Source of the DNA: Euglena gracilis
Lineage: Eukaryota > Euglenida > Euglenophyceae > Euglenales
Direction of reading: 5' to 3'
NCBI GenBank assembly: GCA_039621445.1
Contig: CP154956.1
Location: 82,022,474-82,086,473, forward strand
DNA: 64,000 nt
Shown: positions 23,531-34,512 of the stretch, one piece after another
How positions within the stretch are numbered: the first letter of the stretch is position 1
Layout: the number at the start of each line of letters is the position of its first letter
Notes under the pieces: generated by a model
What the model was told of the DNA's origin: nothing
The model's database searches: none
The model's input: only the letters and a program-made list of their open reading frames with translations
Translations under genes and position numbers: made by a program

Positions 23531-24775
23531 GCACAGCTCTGTGGTGTTCGACCAACCAAATTTCTTCTGGGCCGTCCCAAAATGGCACTTTTGGTCGTTT
23601 TGGGGGGGTCAAAATTTTTCGGCCCGGCGCTTTGCGCCGGGCCGAAAATCAGTCACCCTGACCGCGCCACTGTTTAGGTGGGGGGGGGTGTACCCCAGCC
23701 CCCCCCCCCCCCCTCCTGGCCCGCACAACTCTGTGGTGTTCGACCAACCAAATTTCTTCTGGGGCCGTCCAACAAGTCTGTGGTGTTCATCCAACCGAAC
23801 TTCATCTTGGGCGATCCAACAACTCTGTGGTGTTCGACCAACCGAACTTCTTCTGTGGCCGTCCAACAAGTCTGTGGTGTTCATCAAACCGACCTTCAAC
23901 TGGAGTCTCCCAACAAGTCTGTGGTGTTCATCCAGCCGAACTTCATCTGGGGCCGTCCAACAGGTCTGTGTTGTTCGACCAACCGAACTTCTTCTGGGGC
24001 CGTCCAACAGGTCTGTGGTGTTCATCCAACTGACCTTCATCTGTGACCGTCCAACAAGTCTGTGGTGTTCGTCAAACCGAACTTCTTCTGGGGCCGTCCA
24101 ACAAGTCTGTGGTGTTCATCCAACTGAACTTCAACTTTACCCGTCCAACAAGTCTGTGGTGTTCATCCATCCAACCGAACTTCATCTGGGGCCGTCCAAC
24201 AAGTCTGTGGTGTTCATCCATCCAACCGAACTTTATCTGGGGCCGTCCAACAAGTCTGTGGTGTTCATCCAACCGAACGTCTTCTGGGGCCGTCCAACAA
24301 GTCTGTGGTGTTCATCCAACCGACCTTCAATTGGACCCGTCCAACAAGTCTGTGGTGTTCATCCAACCAAACTTCATCTGGGGCGATCCAACAAGTCTGT
24401 GGTGTTCATCCAACCGAATTTCAACTTTACCCGTCCAACAAGTCTGTGATGTTCATCCAACCGTACATCTCTTGGGGCCGTCCATCAAGTCTGTGGTGTT
24501 CATCCAACCGACCTTCATCTGGGGCCGTCCATCAAGTCTGTGGTGTTCATCCAACCGTACATCTCTTGGGGCCGTCCATCAAGTCTGTGGTGTTCATCCA
24601 ACCGAACGTCTTCTGGGGCCGTCCAACAAGTCTGTGGTGTTCATCCAACCGACCTTCATCTGGGGACGTCCAACAAGTTTGTTGGGTTCATCCAACCGAC
24701 CTTCATTTGGGACCGTCCAACAAGTCTGTGGTGTTCATCCAGCCGAACGTCTTCTGGGGCCGTCCAAGTCTGTGT
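23531..24775 (+). repeat. 47-bp minisatellite, about 22 tandem units
   Basis: The unit is GTCCAACAAGTCTGTGGTGT followed by TCATCCAACCGAACTTCATC and TGGGGCC, with point variants; one isolated unit lies at 23531-23577 and the array runs 23725-24772. Because 47 is not a multiple of three, a single frame cycles through all three translations every three units. Nearly stop-free frames result (PTSLWCSSNRTSSGAVQQVC, then GVHPTELHLGPSNKSVVFIQ). These frames of up to 518 codons are a repeat effect, although constraint on them cannot be excluded. Confidence 0.9.
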
Positions 24776-25124
24776 CTGCTGGGGCTGCTGAGCTGCTGAA
24801 TGTCACGGTCTCCTGCCCTGGTGTTCAAGTGTGCCCGGGCCCTGGGTGTGCCCCACGGAAGCTGGCCTGGCACTCATGCTGGGTCTGCTGACCGTGGGCA
24901 CTGCGCTTCAGCAGGGCAAAGCAAACCCAAACCCAAACCCTCCTGGCCCGCAGGGGGGGTCCGGACCACCCCCCCCCTCCTCTCCTTATATCGAACCCTG
25001 CCCCCCCCCGGAGCTTGACCCCCCCTCCTTACATCTAAAACTGTCCCCCCTAAAGTTGGTCTTTGGCTTTAACCGCGATACCTTGCGCATCGCCCGCCGA
25101 AATTCTTTTTACCGTGCAGATTTG

Positions 25125-27010
25125 CAGGGGGGGGGGAATTATGCGGTCCGCATTATTCCGCATTATTCCGCATTTTTCCGCATTTCCGCATTATTCCGCA
25201 TTATTCCGCATTTTTCCGCATTTTTCCGCATATTCTCCGCATTTTTTTTGTAAATTTTCCGCATTTTTCCGCATTTTCGCATTTGCCCGCATTTTTTTTT
25301 TTTTTTTTTTTTTTCTTTTTTTTTATTTTTTTTTCCGCTTCCGCATCCTTTTTTCCGCCGCATTTTCCACATAATTTCCGCATTCCGCATTTTCCCGCAT
25401 TTTCCCTCCTCTCCTTCCTTCCCGCATTTTTTTTTTTTTCCTTTTTCCCCCCCCCCTCCCTCCTCCCCGCATTTAACACCACCTTTTTTTAAACCACACC
25501 TAATTTTTTACGCATAACAACCTGCAGTTTTTTTTTTTTCTCTTTATTTCTTGCTTATTTTTTTTTTTTTTTTTTTTCAGCAACCCAACCGCATTTACAT
25601 TTTTTTTTTTTTTTTTTGTTTTTCTTTTTTTTTTCGCATAATTTCCACATTTTTTTTTTTTTTTTTTTTTTTTTGTGGTCCTCATAATTTCCCTCATTTT
25701 TTTGTGAATTTTTTACGTTTCAGGTCAACTACAAGGTTCATTGTTTCCCCAATATGTTGGAGCACAAGTGCTCGTCTTTTCATCTCTCTGTTTTATGCAT
25801 AATTTGTCTGCCTCTTCGCAGATTGTTCCTCTTTTTCTCCCCCTTCCACCACGGATGCTTCTTGACGAGGAGCCTGAGACTCCATTGGACACTTTTGAGG
25901 ATGTGGAAGAAAATGCCGTGGAAGCCCAAGGAGTCAGAAAAGGGTAAGGAGAAATCCAAGGAGATCCCCCCGTTGTTGCATCGGGTTGCAAAGTCACAGG
26001 AAACCCATGGGAAGGGCTTGTTATTGCGGCTGGTTTTCATTTCAGATCATGGGGAGCCTTTGGATATTTGTTTGAATCGTGCGCAGGCTGACCGTCCTGT
26101 AGCTTGTTATTTGTATGACTATTTGATGAACCTCAACCAAGCTTTTTTTTCAAAAGGGTCCCCAGTTCAGGTGCAAGCCCAGTTTCTGCGTGATATGTTC
26201 ATCAGAGTTTTGAAATCGTTGCAGGACGGTTTGAATGTTCGCTTTGAGAAAAGCAAGGAACAAATTGAGTTTTACTGTCAACTTCGAAAGCTCAACCCAA
26301 ATAATTTGCCTCTTATGTCATCAGCTCTCACAGATTACTCAGCGTTGCGTTTGGACGGATGTGATGAAGATTTCATACAATAGTTGCAATGCACAAAAAG
26401 GGATATTGACAGCCCAGAGGAGTTAATTGAATGGTGGAAGACCCATCAGCCATCTCTTTTTCGTGAACGTGTTTTGTTTCTGATTTCCACCCCGGTCGCC
26501 ACTTGAAGTGTGGAAAGGTTTTTTTCCGTTTGCGGACAGCTGGATGCCGATCAGTGGGCTTTGTCACAAAATGCACGGAGGTTGGAGTTCATGCTTCAAT
26601 TTAATGGTGATTTGTCTGGGCGTTTCACCTCCCTCTGACCTGTTCGCATTGTTTATTTGCGTCCGTGTCTTTTGAACAATGGACATACTGCCGCTGAACA
26701 TTTTTATTGTGCTTTGTTTTTCCATTGCATTTTGGTGACTTCTGGCAAGCTTGGGCATCGGCAATGGAAATCAAATAGCATCGGGACCCTGCATATTGTG
26801 AGGTAGAAATATATCTGTCCTCTCCATGTGACCTGGGACTCCACAGAATTTCGGCATATTTTCCGCATTTTCCGCATTTTCCCGCATATTTTCCGCATTT
26901 TTTTTCCGCATAATTTCCGCATAATTTCCGCATTTTTTTTTTTTTTTCCGCATAATTTCCGCATTTTTTCCCCCCCTGCCAGACCCCATAATTTCCCCCC
27001 CCCCCCCCTG
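25125..27010 (+). mobile_element. hAT-family DNA transposon with 7-bp target duplication
   Basis: The ends are CAG plus a G run plus AATTATG at the left and the inverse CATAATT plus a C run plus TG at the right, matching the CAGGG-type hAT terminus. AGATTTG flanks both sides directly (25118-25124 and 27011-27017). hAT elements normally duplicate 8 bp, so one base may have been lost. Inside each end are many CCGCATTTTT / CCGCATAATT units (25146-25480 and 26865-26970) in the same orientation, plus long T runs. A broken transposase lies in the middle. Confidence 0.75.
25754..26638 (+). pseudogene. hAT transposase C-terminal part, two in-frame stops
   Basis: One frame runs from 25754 to the TGA at 26636-26638 with internal stops TAG at 26381-26383 and TGA at 26504-26506. 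The second half shows the hAT dimerisation signature: WWKTHQPSLF, then LISTPVAT, a stop, SVERFFSVCGQ, and LSQNARRLEFML. Upstream (25800-25945) the coding signal DEEPETPLDTFEDVEENAVE is in another frame, so a frameshift or intron lies near 25940. The N-terminal zinc finger and catalytic D motifs were not found. The copy looks inactive. Confidence 0.75.
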
Positions 27011-27017
27011 AGATTTG

Positions 27018-27515
27018 GCCCCCTGAGTAGTCTAGGGTTCGCAGCACCCCCCACCCCGAGAGGAGGGTTGGACTGCAGCTTGTCCAAATTTGGTAAGCGG
27101 AAATCCAAGTGGACCCCCCAGGGGGGGTCTGCTAGCACGTACAGCTGGTGAATATTTTTTCCAGTGACTGGCTCAAAGCGCCGAGAATTTTTTGGAGCTC
27201 CAAACATGTCCAAAAAAAATTCCCATTTTGGGATTTTTTGGAACAAAATTAGCCAATAATTGCATTAAAAACCTCATTCCCACCTTGGCACACAGCGCCA
27301 GAGGAATTTTTTCCCCAGTCAGGGGGACCCAGACCCCTGGGGGGTCTAACTCGTCCATTTTTTACAGTGTCTAGCAAAATGGCTAGCCATTGGACCCCCC
27401 CCCGGGTTCTTAAGCAATAGCCTGCCCCTAAGGTTGGCCCCCGGCTTTACCTTCAATCATTGCCCAGGCCAAGTGCGGGGGGGGGGGAGTTAAACAAAAA
27501 TGCAAGATTCCGCTT
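27018..27515. other. Non-coding, right of the hAT element
   Basis: C/G runs and AT-rich text; no credible exon. CCCCTAAGGTTGGCCCCCGGCTTTACCTTCAATCAT near 27424 recurs at 10714 and 49576 in variant form, a dispersed repeat. Confidence 0.4.
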
Positions 27516-27866
27516 TTGCAGTGGGTTCAGGAAAAAGTGTCCACAGCTGTTGGGGATCTCGAAGTGGCCCTATGCCTTCGGCTGCTTCCCCCTCGTTCGT
27601 TTGCGGCTTCATCATCTTTCTGTGACTCCGCCGCCTGGCCCGGCTTGACAGCTAGCGCGATGCGGATGCCTTCTCCGATCTCTCCCCGCCAACCACTTGT
27701 GTCTCGTCCCCACCATAGCTCCAGTCCTGGTCCTGGTCCAGCTCAGTTCCAGTCCTGGTCCAGCTCAGCTCAAAGGAATGTGCCTCCAAACCAGAGGCGA
27801 GCACCTGCAGAAACCACAGCAAGGGATATCAGAAATGGTTTTGTTCTCAGTCCCAGCGTTTTGTAG
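27516..27866 (+). CDS. Candidate terminal exon, Ser/Pro-rich
   Basis: Frame from 27516 to TAG at 27864-27866. It reads QWVQEKVSTAVGDLEVALCL and then a Ser/Pro/Arg-rich tail (SPISPRQPLVSRPHHSSSPG). TTTTGCAG lies at its left edge (27513-27520), so the exon may begin at TGGGTTCAG. It ends 1.4 kb before the next paralogue starts, which fits a last exon of paralogue 1. Codon bias is weaker than in the proven exons. Confidence 0.35.
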   Translation: MQWVQEKVSTAVGDLEVALCLRLLPPRSFAASSSFCDSAAWPGLTASAMRMPSPISPRQPLVSRPHHSSSPGPGPAQFQSWSSSAQRNVPPNQRRAPAETTARDIRNGFVLSPSVL

Positions 27867-28069
27867 TGTTCCATGGCGCAACGTGGTATGCATGTGGTAT
27901 GCATATCATATTGCACCACATCGTATCATCTCGTATTGTATTTTACCAGTGTATCAATGTCGAACAGCATTTTGATGAAACGATTCAGAGCGTTTTTTTT
28001 CCTTTCGGAGAACTCACATGTACTCCCTAACCCCCCCCAACCCATATATATTCTCTCTATTTTATGAAA

Positions 28070-28905
28070 CACACACAGTTTCTCTACCTGTGCCAAAAAA
28101 AATGGGTGGACACATTGCACCCGTGATGTTTTGACAAAATTTCACCCCCCTGTGACAGCCGAATTTTTTTTTGATCTCCTGGTGGTTGATCTATCCCGTC
28201 CACTGGTGGTGGAATTTTGTTAAATTCTCTCTCCCATCTCCGTGGGTGTAAATTCAGAACCAGTCCCCCCACAAAGAAATCAATTCCAAAACGTGGGTGG
28301 GACCCCAAACAATCCACCCACCCCCCCCCCCCCCAATCCACACCGACCCCAACAACCACCCACCCCAAAATCTTTTTTTTTGCGCCAGAAATTTATTCAA
28401 AATGGTAACATGGGTTCGAGGTTGTGTCGGGGCCCACTGAAAAAGGGTGGCTCCCCCCAAACCCCCCCAACCCAATATCCTCCGCCTGGGCCCAACCACC
28501 AAATCTCTATCTTATGAAAGGTGGAGAAGCACCGAAGCACAGTTGGTAAAACTGCACTCTGTGCCAACAAAAAACGGGTGGACACCGTGCAGCATGTGCG
28601 AACCCGTGATGTTTTGACAAAAATTTGCATGACCAGCCCCGTACACCTCAGAATCCAGTTGTTTTTTTTTGAATCTCTCCTCCGGCAAGGTTGATCTTTG
28701 GTGCGATCGTCATAGAGGATCTGAAATGGTGGTGGAATCCACAATGTGTTGCAGAGTCGGTAATTATTCAATGAAGGCAGTCCTCCGACATCTCTAAGTG
28801 GGTTCGGTAAGTCGGTAATTATTCAATGAAGGCAGTCCTCCGACATCTCTAAGTAGGTTCGAGTGTGGAATAGGTTGGAATTCCAAAACGTGGGTGGGCT
28901 GACCC
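28070..28905 (+). repeat. Diverged tandem segmental duplication plus a 54-base repeat
   Basis: 28085-28300 and 28550-28760 share ordered blocks (TGTGCCAA, GGGTGGACAC, CCGTGATGTTTTGACAAAA, TGATCT, GGTGGTGGAAT), so they are old copies spaced by about 470 bases. A fresh 54-base duplication (TCGGTAATTATTCAATGAAG ...) lies at 28758-28810 and 28812-28862. CCAAAACGTGGGTGGG occurs at 28286 and 28883. Confidence 0.6.
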
Positions 28906-29255
28906 CAAACATATCTTCCAATTTTCAGCCCCCCCCCCCCCCCAAGGGGTGCCAAGGGTGTCTGAACCGACCCCAGGGGGGCAGGGGATACCCAGGCACC
29001 CCAAAAAAGGTCAGTTTTTTTTCCGCCTTTGCGCCAGAAATTTTTTGATTTTGACGCTCTTTTGCAAAACAGCTGCCTAACCCGGGAATTATGCGTCGAT
29101 TTTTGGGGTCAATTGTATTCGGGGCCCGGCCCTTCGCCACAGGCCAAAAAAAAGTATGGTTCCCTTCGGGTGCGCCACTCCCGCCGCGCCGTGCCGCAGG
29201 CCCCGTCCCGCAGCGCGGCGCGGCCTCCCACCACCCCGACCCTCCCCCTCTCCCC

Positions 29256-29257
29256 AG
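29256..29257 (+). promoter_or_regulatory. Candidate spliced-leader acceptor, paralogue 2
   Basis: CCCTCCCCCTCTCCCCAG lies 14 bases upstream of the ATG at 29272, as in paralogues 1 and 3. Confidence 0.4.
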
Positions 29258-29271
29258 GCATCTCCCCCGCC

Positions 29272-29359
29272 ATGGCCACCTCCCCGGTCCACGCCCACAG
29301 CCACCACCGCAGCCTCAACAACCCCTTCGGCCCGGGCCGGGAGGGCAACCTCTTCTCCC
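29272..29359 (+). CDS. NPF-motif paralogue 2, exon A
   Basis: Reads MATSPVHAHSHHRSLNNPFG and PGREGNLFS. The first nine residues and the NNPFGPGxEGNLFS core are identical to paralogue 3. The reading frame stays open after 29359, but a terminal stem beginning CCGGCCAG (29363) and the frame of exon B place the end at TTCTCCC/GCC. Joining then gives NLFSQSVPAHSLGNNPFG. Confidence 0.6.
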
Positions 29360-30060
29360 GCCCCGGCCAGACCTCTTTTTTTTCGCAGTGGACCGAGGAA
29401 GGGTCCCTGCCAGAGCAGTCAATTGCTTAAGTACTGCTCGACCCCCCCAGGGGGGTGACTGACTGGTTTTGCCCGACCCCCTCCCCCTGCGGGGGGGGGG
29501 GGGGCAAAAGTGGCTTGGGTGACCCCCGGCCAGGTGATTTTTTTTGCCTAAAATGGCCTAAGCGACTGGAAAGTGGCCGGTTTTCCTGAGTAACGGACAC
29601 CCCCCCTCCCGGGGGGAGTAGTGACTGACTGGTTTCCCTCCAAAAAAGTGACTGACTGGTTTTTCAAAGAGTGGAGTGACCCCCCCCCCGGGGGGTTGGT
29701 AAAAAATTGTATGGTCCAGAGACATCTGTCGGTGAAGGTCGGTGACGGGTGGGGTGGCCGGTGGCCAGGCCAGCGAAGGAGGTTGGGCCAAGATCCTCTG
29801 GAAGGTGGGTTCACCCCCCCTGCCATTTGGGGTGAAGGGCTATCTTGGAGGGGACCCCAAAATGACCCAAAAGCAGGTCCCACCACAGGGGGGGGGTCCC
29901 TTTCCTCCCAGTTTCTTCCCTAAGAGAAGAAAACTCTTCCCAGCAGAGGAGCTTTGTGTGGGCGACTGGGCGGGTGGGTGGGTTTTGAAGATTTGATTAA
30001 TAGGAAGCGACCCTCGAGAGATTTTGATATTTTATGGGGTGATTTTGAAATGGGCTGAAT

Positions 30061-30129
<69 letters not shown>

Positions 30130-30420
30130 CTGTCTGTCTGTCTGTGTGTGTGTGTGTGTGTGTCTGTGTGTGTGTGTGTGTGTGTGTTGGTTGTGTGTGT
30201 GCCTGAGTGTGTGTGCGTGCTTGTGTGGGTGTGGGTGCGGGTGCGGTTGTATATGTGCGCGTGGCCCAACAGTTTTGTGCTGGTGGTTTTTGAGATGGCT
30301 TTTGTAATGTAATCTTTTGGAAATCCCCCCCCCCAGATGGAGCGGTCTTGGGTGCATATGAAGGGCTCGACGGACCTCCTCGCTCGGTGTGCCTGAAAAG
30401 CAGATCTGGCACCGGCCCGA
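29360..30420 (+). other. Nonconventional intron A-B of paralogue 2
   Basis: CCGGCCAGACCT (29363-29374) pairs with AGATCTGGCACCGG (30402-30415) with one mismatch and a two-base bulge. Three bases precede and five bases (CCCGA) follow the stem. The intron contains a TG microsatellite and a block of GACTGACTGGTTTT repeats. Confidence 0.5.
30060..30262 (+). repeat. (TG)n microsatellite with variant units
   Basis: About 200 bases of TG, interrupted by TGCC, TATG and TCTG units, inside the A-B intron of paralogue 2. Confidence 0.95.
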
Positions 30421-30558
30421 AGAGCGTCCCGGCCCACAGCCTCGGCAACAACCCCTTCGGCCGGGGTCGCCCAGAGAGCCCATTCCTGCCGGCGCTGTCG
30501 CTGTCGTTGAACAGCAGCCCGGCCTCCTCTCCACCACGCTGCGGCAGCGCCCAGCCAC
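30421..30558 (+). CDS. NPF-motif paralogue 2, exon B
   Basis: Reads SVPAHSLGNNPFGRGRPESP, then FLPALSLSLNSSPASSPPRC and GSAQP. It aligns with the other two exon B copies over GNNPFGxGRPxSPF and the S-A-Q-P end. The 3' border is uncertain. Confidence 0.55.
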
Positions 30559-33174
30559 AGTGTCTCGGGAAATGGGGGGGAGGTGTTTTGCATCACTTCT
30601 GTTTCCAATTTTTGGTACCACGTGTGTGTTGCCAAAAAAAAAAGTGGAAAGAGTCCTCTAGGTCTCTGGGAGTCCTCCCAGAAACCCTAGCAGTGCTGGC
30701 AGCCCCCGATGTCCAACGACTCCCCTATGTCTCACGACCCTCCCAGTCAGAGGACGCGAGTTTGATTTTGATTTTGAGGACACGAGTGTGATGGGGGAAC
30801 CTTGAACCATAGCCATTGTGGCTGTTTTGATTTTGATCTGAACCCCTTGTGATGGACGTGAACCACCACACCACTACTCTGGGTGTGCCAATCGTTCAAT
30901 TCCCTCCTTTCTCTCCTCTGGTCCTTGTGTGATGCCTTCTGTGACTCCCCCAAACATCCCCCCTCCCCGAAGGACGCAACCAAAGGTCCAAACAACAGCC
31001 CTCTTTGCAGGGGGGGAAAATATAAAATGATAGGGGAAGTACCCCAAAGGAACTATGGGTCGACTCGATGTCCCGATCCGTGCACTCACAACTTCGCTAT
31101 TGTCTACGTAGAAAAATGGGAAGAATTACAGAATCGCAGAACACCACCCAAGTTCTTTCAAACCTTGTCGGATTATTGCAACCATTGATGTGATCATTAT
31201 TCCAAAGTTCCACACCAGTCCATTTCAAATGTGAAAAAAAGCAACACCTTCATCTTGTTGGATTTATGTTTGCAACACCCACTGAGCATCCCCTCTTCCC
31301 TCCCTCCTCAGACCCAGATCTGGTTCCAACCCTCCCCGTCTTCTTTCCAGGCTTTTCTCTGTGAAGCTGGTCGGTCTGCTTGGCTGAAGTTATTTAGTCC
31401 ACTTTGATGCATCTCTGGGTGGCTCACGAGTGTCAGCCCCACCCTTGTTAAACCGATGCATTTCAACGATGCCGGGGCAACTCGGGGCTTTTTGGGAGTT
31501 TAGTTCTGTGGCAGGTTAGCCACATCACCTCATTTACGTTGAGACCCTCATTTACGTTGAGACTCGGTCAGTGGCAGCAAGAACAAAATCCGTTTGCGCA
31601 ATTGCACCAGCGTAATTGTGCAGATGGACCTTTTCAAAACCAACCAAGAGCCTCCTATGCCACCCTGTTTGGAGCTGGAGAATTTGACGTCCTGAAATTG
31701 TTGTATTCCCTCTCCTCATCAAATGGCGGATCAGAACTGAAGAACAGAGCTTCGATTTGGGAATGGTTGCAAAGTTTCAAACGAAATGGTGTGGTACCTC
31801 CCACCCACCTCATCCATCCGGGGCACCAACTTCTAAAAAATATGTCTGTTATCCATAATAATATCTACAATGTCTATTCCACAGGCACGCTTCTTTTTTA
31901 TTAAAGAGATTTATGCATCCCATTGTTCCCGAAACCCGACCCAATCAGCCAAAAAGGCCTGCTGCTGGCATTGCCGGCGTCGCTACAGGTACGTAACCCA
32001 GGTTCCCAATCCCGCCATCGCGATGGGTTTCCTTCTGCTGGCCGTTGTTTGGGAGTCAAACTGCGTCGGTGTGTGTGCGTGGGAGGTACGTGTGTGGGTG
32101 GGTGTACGCGGGGGTATGGGCGGGTGGGTGGGTTTGGCTTTGTGCACCAGTCTGGCAGCCAGGAGCACCCTCCCCGAATCCCCGCCCCCCAACGGGGAAG
32201 AACGTCGACAAAGTGTTTCAACAATTTCAGGTGTTTTAATAATTCCTGATTTGACAATTTTTTTCATGATTTTGATTTAACAATGAACAATTCATTTCCC
32301 AAGGGTTGGGTAGTTGATGGGTAAATCAGTCACAAAATCATTTCCAGCTGTGTGAAGCTTCCATCATTTTATTCTTTTCGAGATAATCATCCTTCTATTA
32401 TTTAAGTAAAATTGGGCTTTAATTGTGTTTTATTTCACCGGGGGGTGTGGTCAGCACTTCCTCCCGCAAGTGCTGATGAAGTCCCCCGCCCTGATGCGAC
32501 TGAGACCCAGCACCGCCCCACACTCCATCCATTGCACCCTCTCTGCCTGCTCCCGGAGCGTTTGTGTGCAACCGCCTGCGGTATATGCTGCGGTCTGCCT
32601 GCCAGGGCGTCGCTCCAGCCAAAGGTCCCATCCCTCAGCTGGGGGAAGTCCAGCCAGCCAGTAGCTTTTTATTCAGCCTCGGACCGCCCCCTTCGACGGG
32701 TTTGACTTATTTTGCAGCCACTCTTCAGGCGGCTGGACAGTGACGCATTTTCGGCTTTCAGAGTGCAAAAATGGGCCAAAAAAATGGCACAGGAAAGAGC
32801 TGCTCAAATTTCAGGTCAAAAATCCTCTTTTTTTAAATCACAGCTTTTGGGGGCATTTCACAGCCTCTGAGCTGGACCCCCCCCCCCCGGGTCCTGAAGC
32901 GACGCCCTGCTGCTGTCCCCAAGCTGCCTTTGCTCAGCGATCCTCCCATTTCCTGAAAAGGAAATTCACGGAAATTACGGAAATCTTTGTCACAGAAATG
33001 GGTGGAAGGCCATTTTGACAGAAATCATGGAAGCACAGAGTTCGGCTGGCGGTTAAGGAAATTTTGGTATTTTTTGCATGTATTTTGCTTGTTTTTGCAC
33101 GTTTTTTGGTGGGATGATGAGCACATTCTTTGCCTTTCCAAACAAGAAAAAAATGTCTTCAAAATGGAAATTTT

Positions 33175-33217
<43 letters not shown>

Positions 33218-33385
33218 TTTGCTTTCTTCCGAAAAATTTATCTTTCTACCATACAATTATTTGGTCACTGACCGACCCTGCCCCGGGGGTAGATGACTGG
33301 TTTTTTCAGAATGACTGACTGGTTGTTGGCCTGGACCCCCCCAGGGGCAGGTAAAAAACCATTAAAGTGAGTTTTTTTTTCCACG
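30559..33385. other. Presumed intron DNA of paralogue 2 with two weak coding patches
   Basis: 31539-31790 has an open + frame with ordinary protein composition (QNPFAQLHQRNCADGPFQNQ, then ASIWEWLQSFKRNG). 32468-32560 reads QVLMKSPALMRLRPSTAPHS in GC-rich codons next to a small hairpin (TCAGCACTT ... AAGTGCTGA). Neither has clear borders. The rest shows no gene. Confidence 0.35.
33175..33214 (+). repeat. (GT)n microsatellite
   Basis: About 20 GT units. Confidence 0.9.
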
Positions 33386-33651
33386 TTACCCGCCCCCCCC
33401 CCCCTTGTCGTACGACCATCCCTCATTTACGACCCCCCCCCCGGTCACAGGTTGCAGGTCATGGGGGTGTTATGACCACCCCCCCCGGTCGCAGGTTGCA
33501 GGTTGCGAAAATTTTAACACCACCTTACCTACGACCACCCCTCATTTACGACCACCCCCCGGTCGCAGGTTGCAGGTCATGGGGGTGTTACGACCACCCC
33601 CTCCGGTCGCAGGTTGCAGGAACCCAGTCGTACGACAAGGGGGGGGGGTAA
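33386..33651 (+). mobile_element. 266-bp MITE with TTACC...GGTAA ends
   Basis: The left end is TTACC, a C run, then TTGTCGTACGAC. The right end is the inverse GTCGTACGACAA, a G run, then TAA. The inside is two tandem units of about 130 bases (CGGTCGCAGGTTGCAGG, CCCCTCATTTACGACC). Non-coding. Confidence 0.7.
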
Positions 33652-33958
33652 TGGTCAAATTTCCCTTTGTTTCTCAAGTGACTGACCCTCCCGCGGGGTG
33701 GTGTTTCTGAAAAGAAGTGACTGGTTTTTGGCAGAGTGGAAGTGCCCCTCCCCGGGGGGGTCGGTAAATAATTGTGTGCTTGCTGCCCAGGCTCCATCCA
33801 CAAGGGTGAATGGCTTTATCGGTCCATTGACAGGGTTCTGGCAATGCACTTTGGGGTAATCAAGGAAAACCTTCAAAGACAGAAGGGTGTTTTTGTGCTT
33901 TTCCCCAATGAACCATTTGCATTTTTGCCTCAGGGTTGACCTGCGGGTTTTTACCAAC

Positions 33959-34069
33959 AGGTTACCTACAGGATGGGAGAGGAATTGATGAGTGGGCTGA
34001 TGGCTCTGGGCATGCAACCAAGGATGTTTTCATTGGTTTTTTTGTGGCAAACCCCCTGCATACGATCAT
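33959..34069 (+). pseudogene. Possible acyl-CoA synthetase-like exon with a frameshift
   Basis: After CCAACAG the frame reads VTYRMGEELMSGLMALGMQP. The next base frame continues KDVFIGFFVANPLHTII. Together they resemble the segment of long-chain acyl-CoA synthetases before the first nucleotide-binding motif (TYxE..SGLxALGxxPxD.VGIFxxNRPEW), but a one-base deletion is needed near 34018 and no other exon of that family is visible. Low confidence. Confidence 0.2.
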
Positions 34070-34348
34070 AAATAGTTTGGTGTGGGTGGGAGTGAAGGTG
34101 AGCGTTGTGGCATGCATTCAGTTGGTTTGCAAAGGGGTAAACCTGGGTGTTGAGGGCTCCGAATTGGCTTCAGCTGTTGTCGAGGCTGTGTGCAAAAAAA
34201 GAAAAACGTGGCTCTGGTGCTGAATGGAATGTGGCTTTCGGCCACATTTTTTTGAAAGCGGAAATTCATCGAAATTCACAGTCGCGGAAAATCATGGATA
34301 TATTTTGGCCTGGGCAAGCACGGAAACGGGAGGAACCCTGCTTTGCTG

Positions 34349-34379
<31 letters not shown>

Positions 34380-34416
34380 CTCTGGGTTCCACTGATATCT
34401 CTGCTACCTCTTTCAG

Positions 34417-34512
34417 AACGACCCTCAGGACCCTATCCGTTGCCGGGCTACCAACCGAAGCGCCACGAGGGCAGTTTTGCATTGTACGTCCCTCTGGGAT
34501 GGATGGCAGTGA
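34417..34512 (+). CDS. Candidate terminal exon after CTCTTTCAG
   Basis: A pyrimidine-rich acceptor is followed by 31 codons and TGA: NDPQDPIRCRATNRSATRAV and a short tail. Within the span of paralogue 2. Not recognised. Confidence 0.25.
   Translation, partial: NDPQDPIRCRATNRSATRAVLHCTSLWDGWQ

Noticed and set aside
22893-24449. 518-codon frame, the longest in the window
   Set aside because: Produced by the 47-bp minisatellite; codon usage and composition are set by the repeat, not by a protein.
25146-26970. CCGCATTTTT arrays as a CRISPR-like array
   Set aside because: Units are about 10 bases with no constant spacers, inside a hAT element of a eukaryote.
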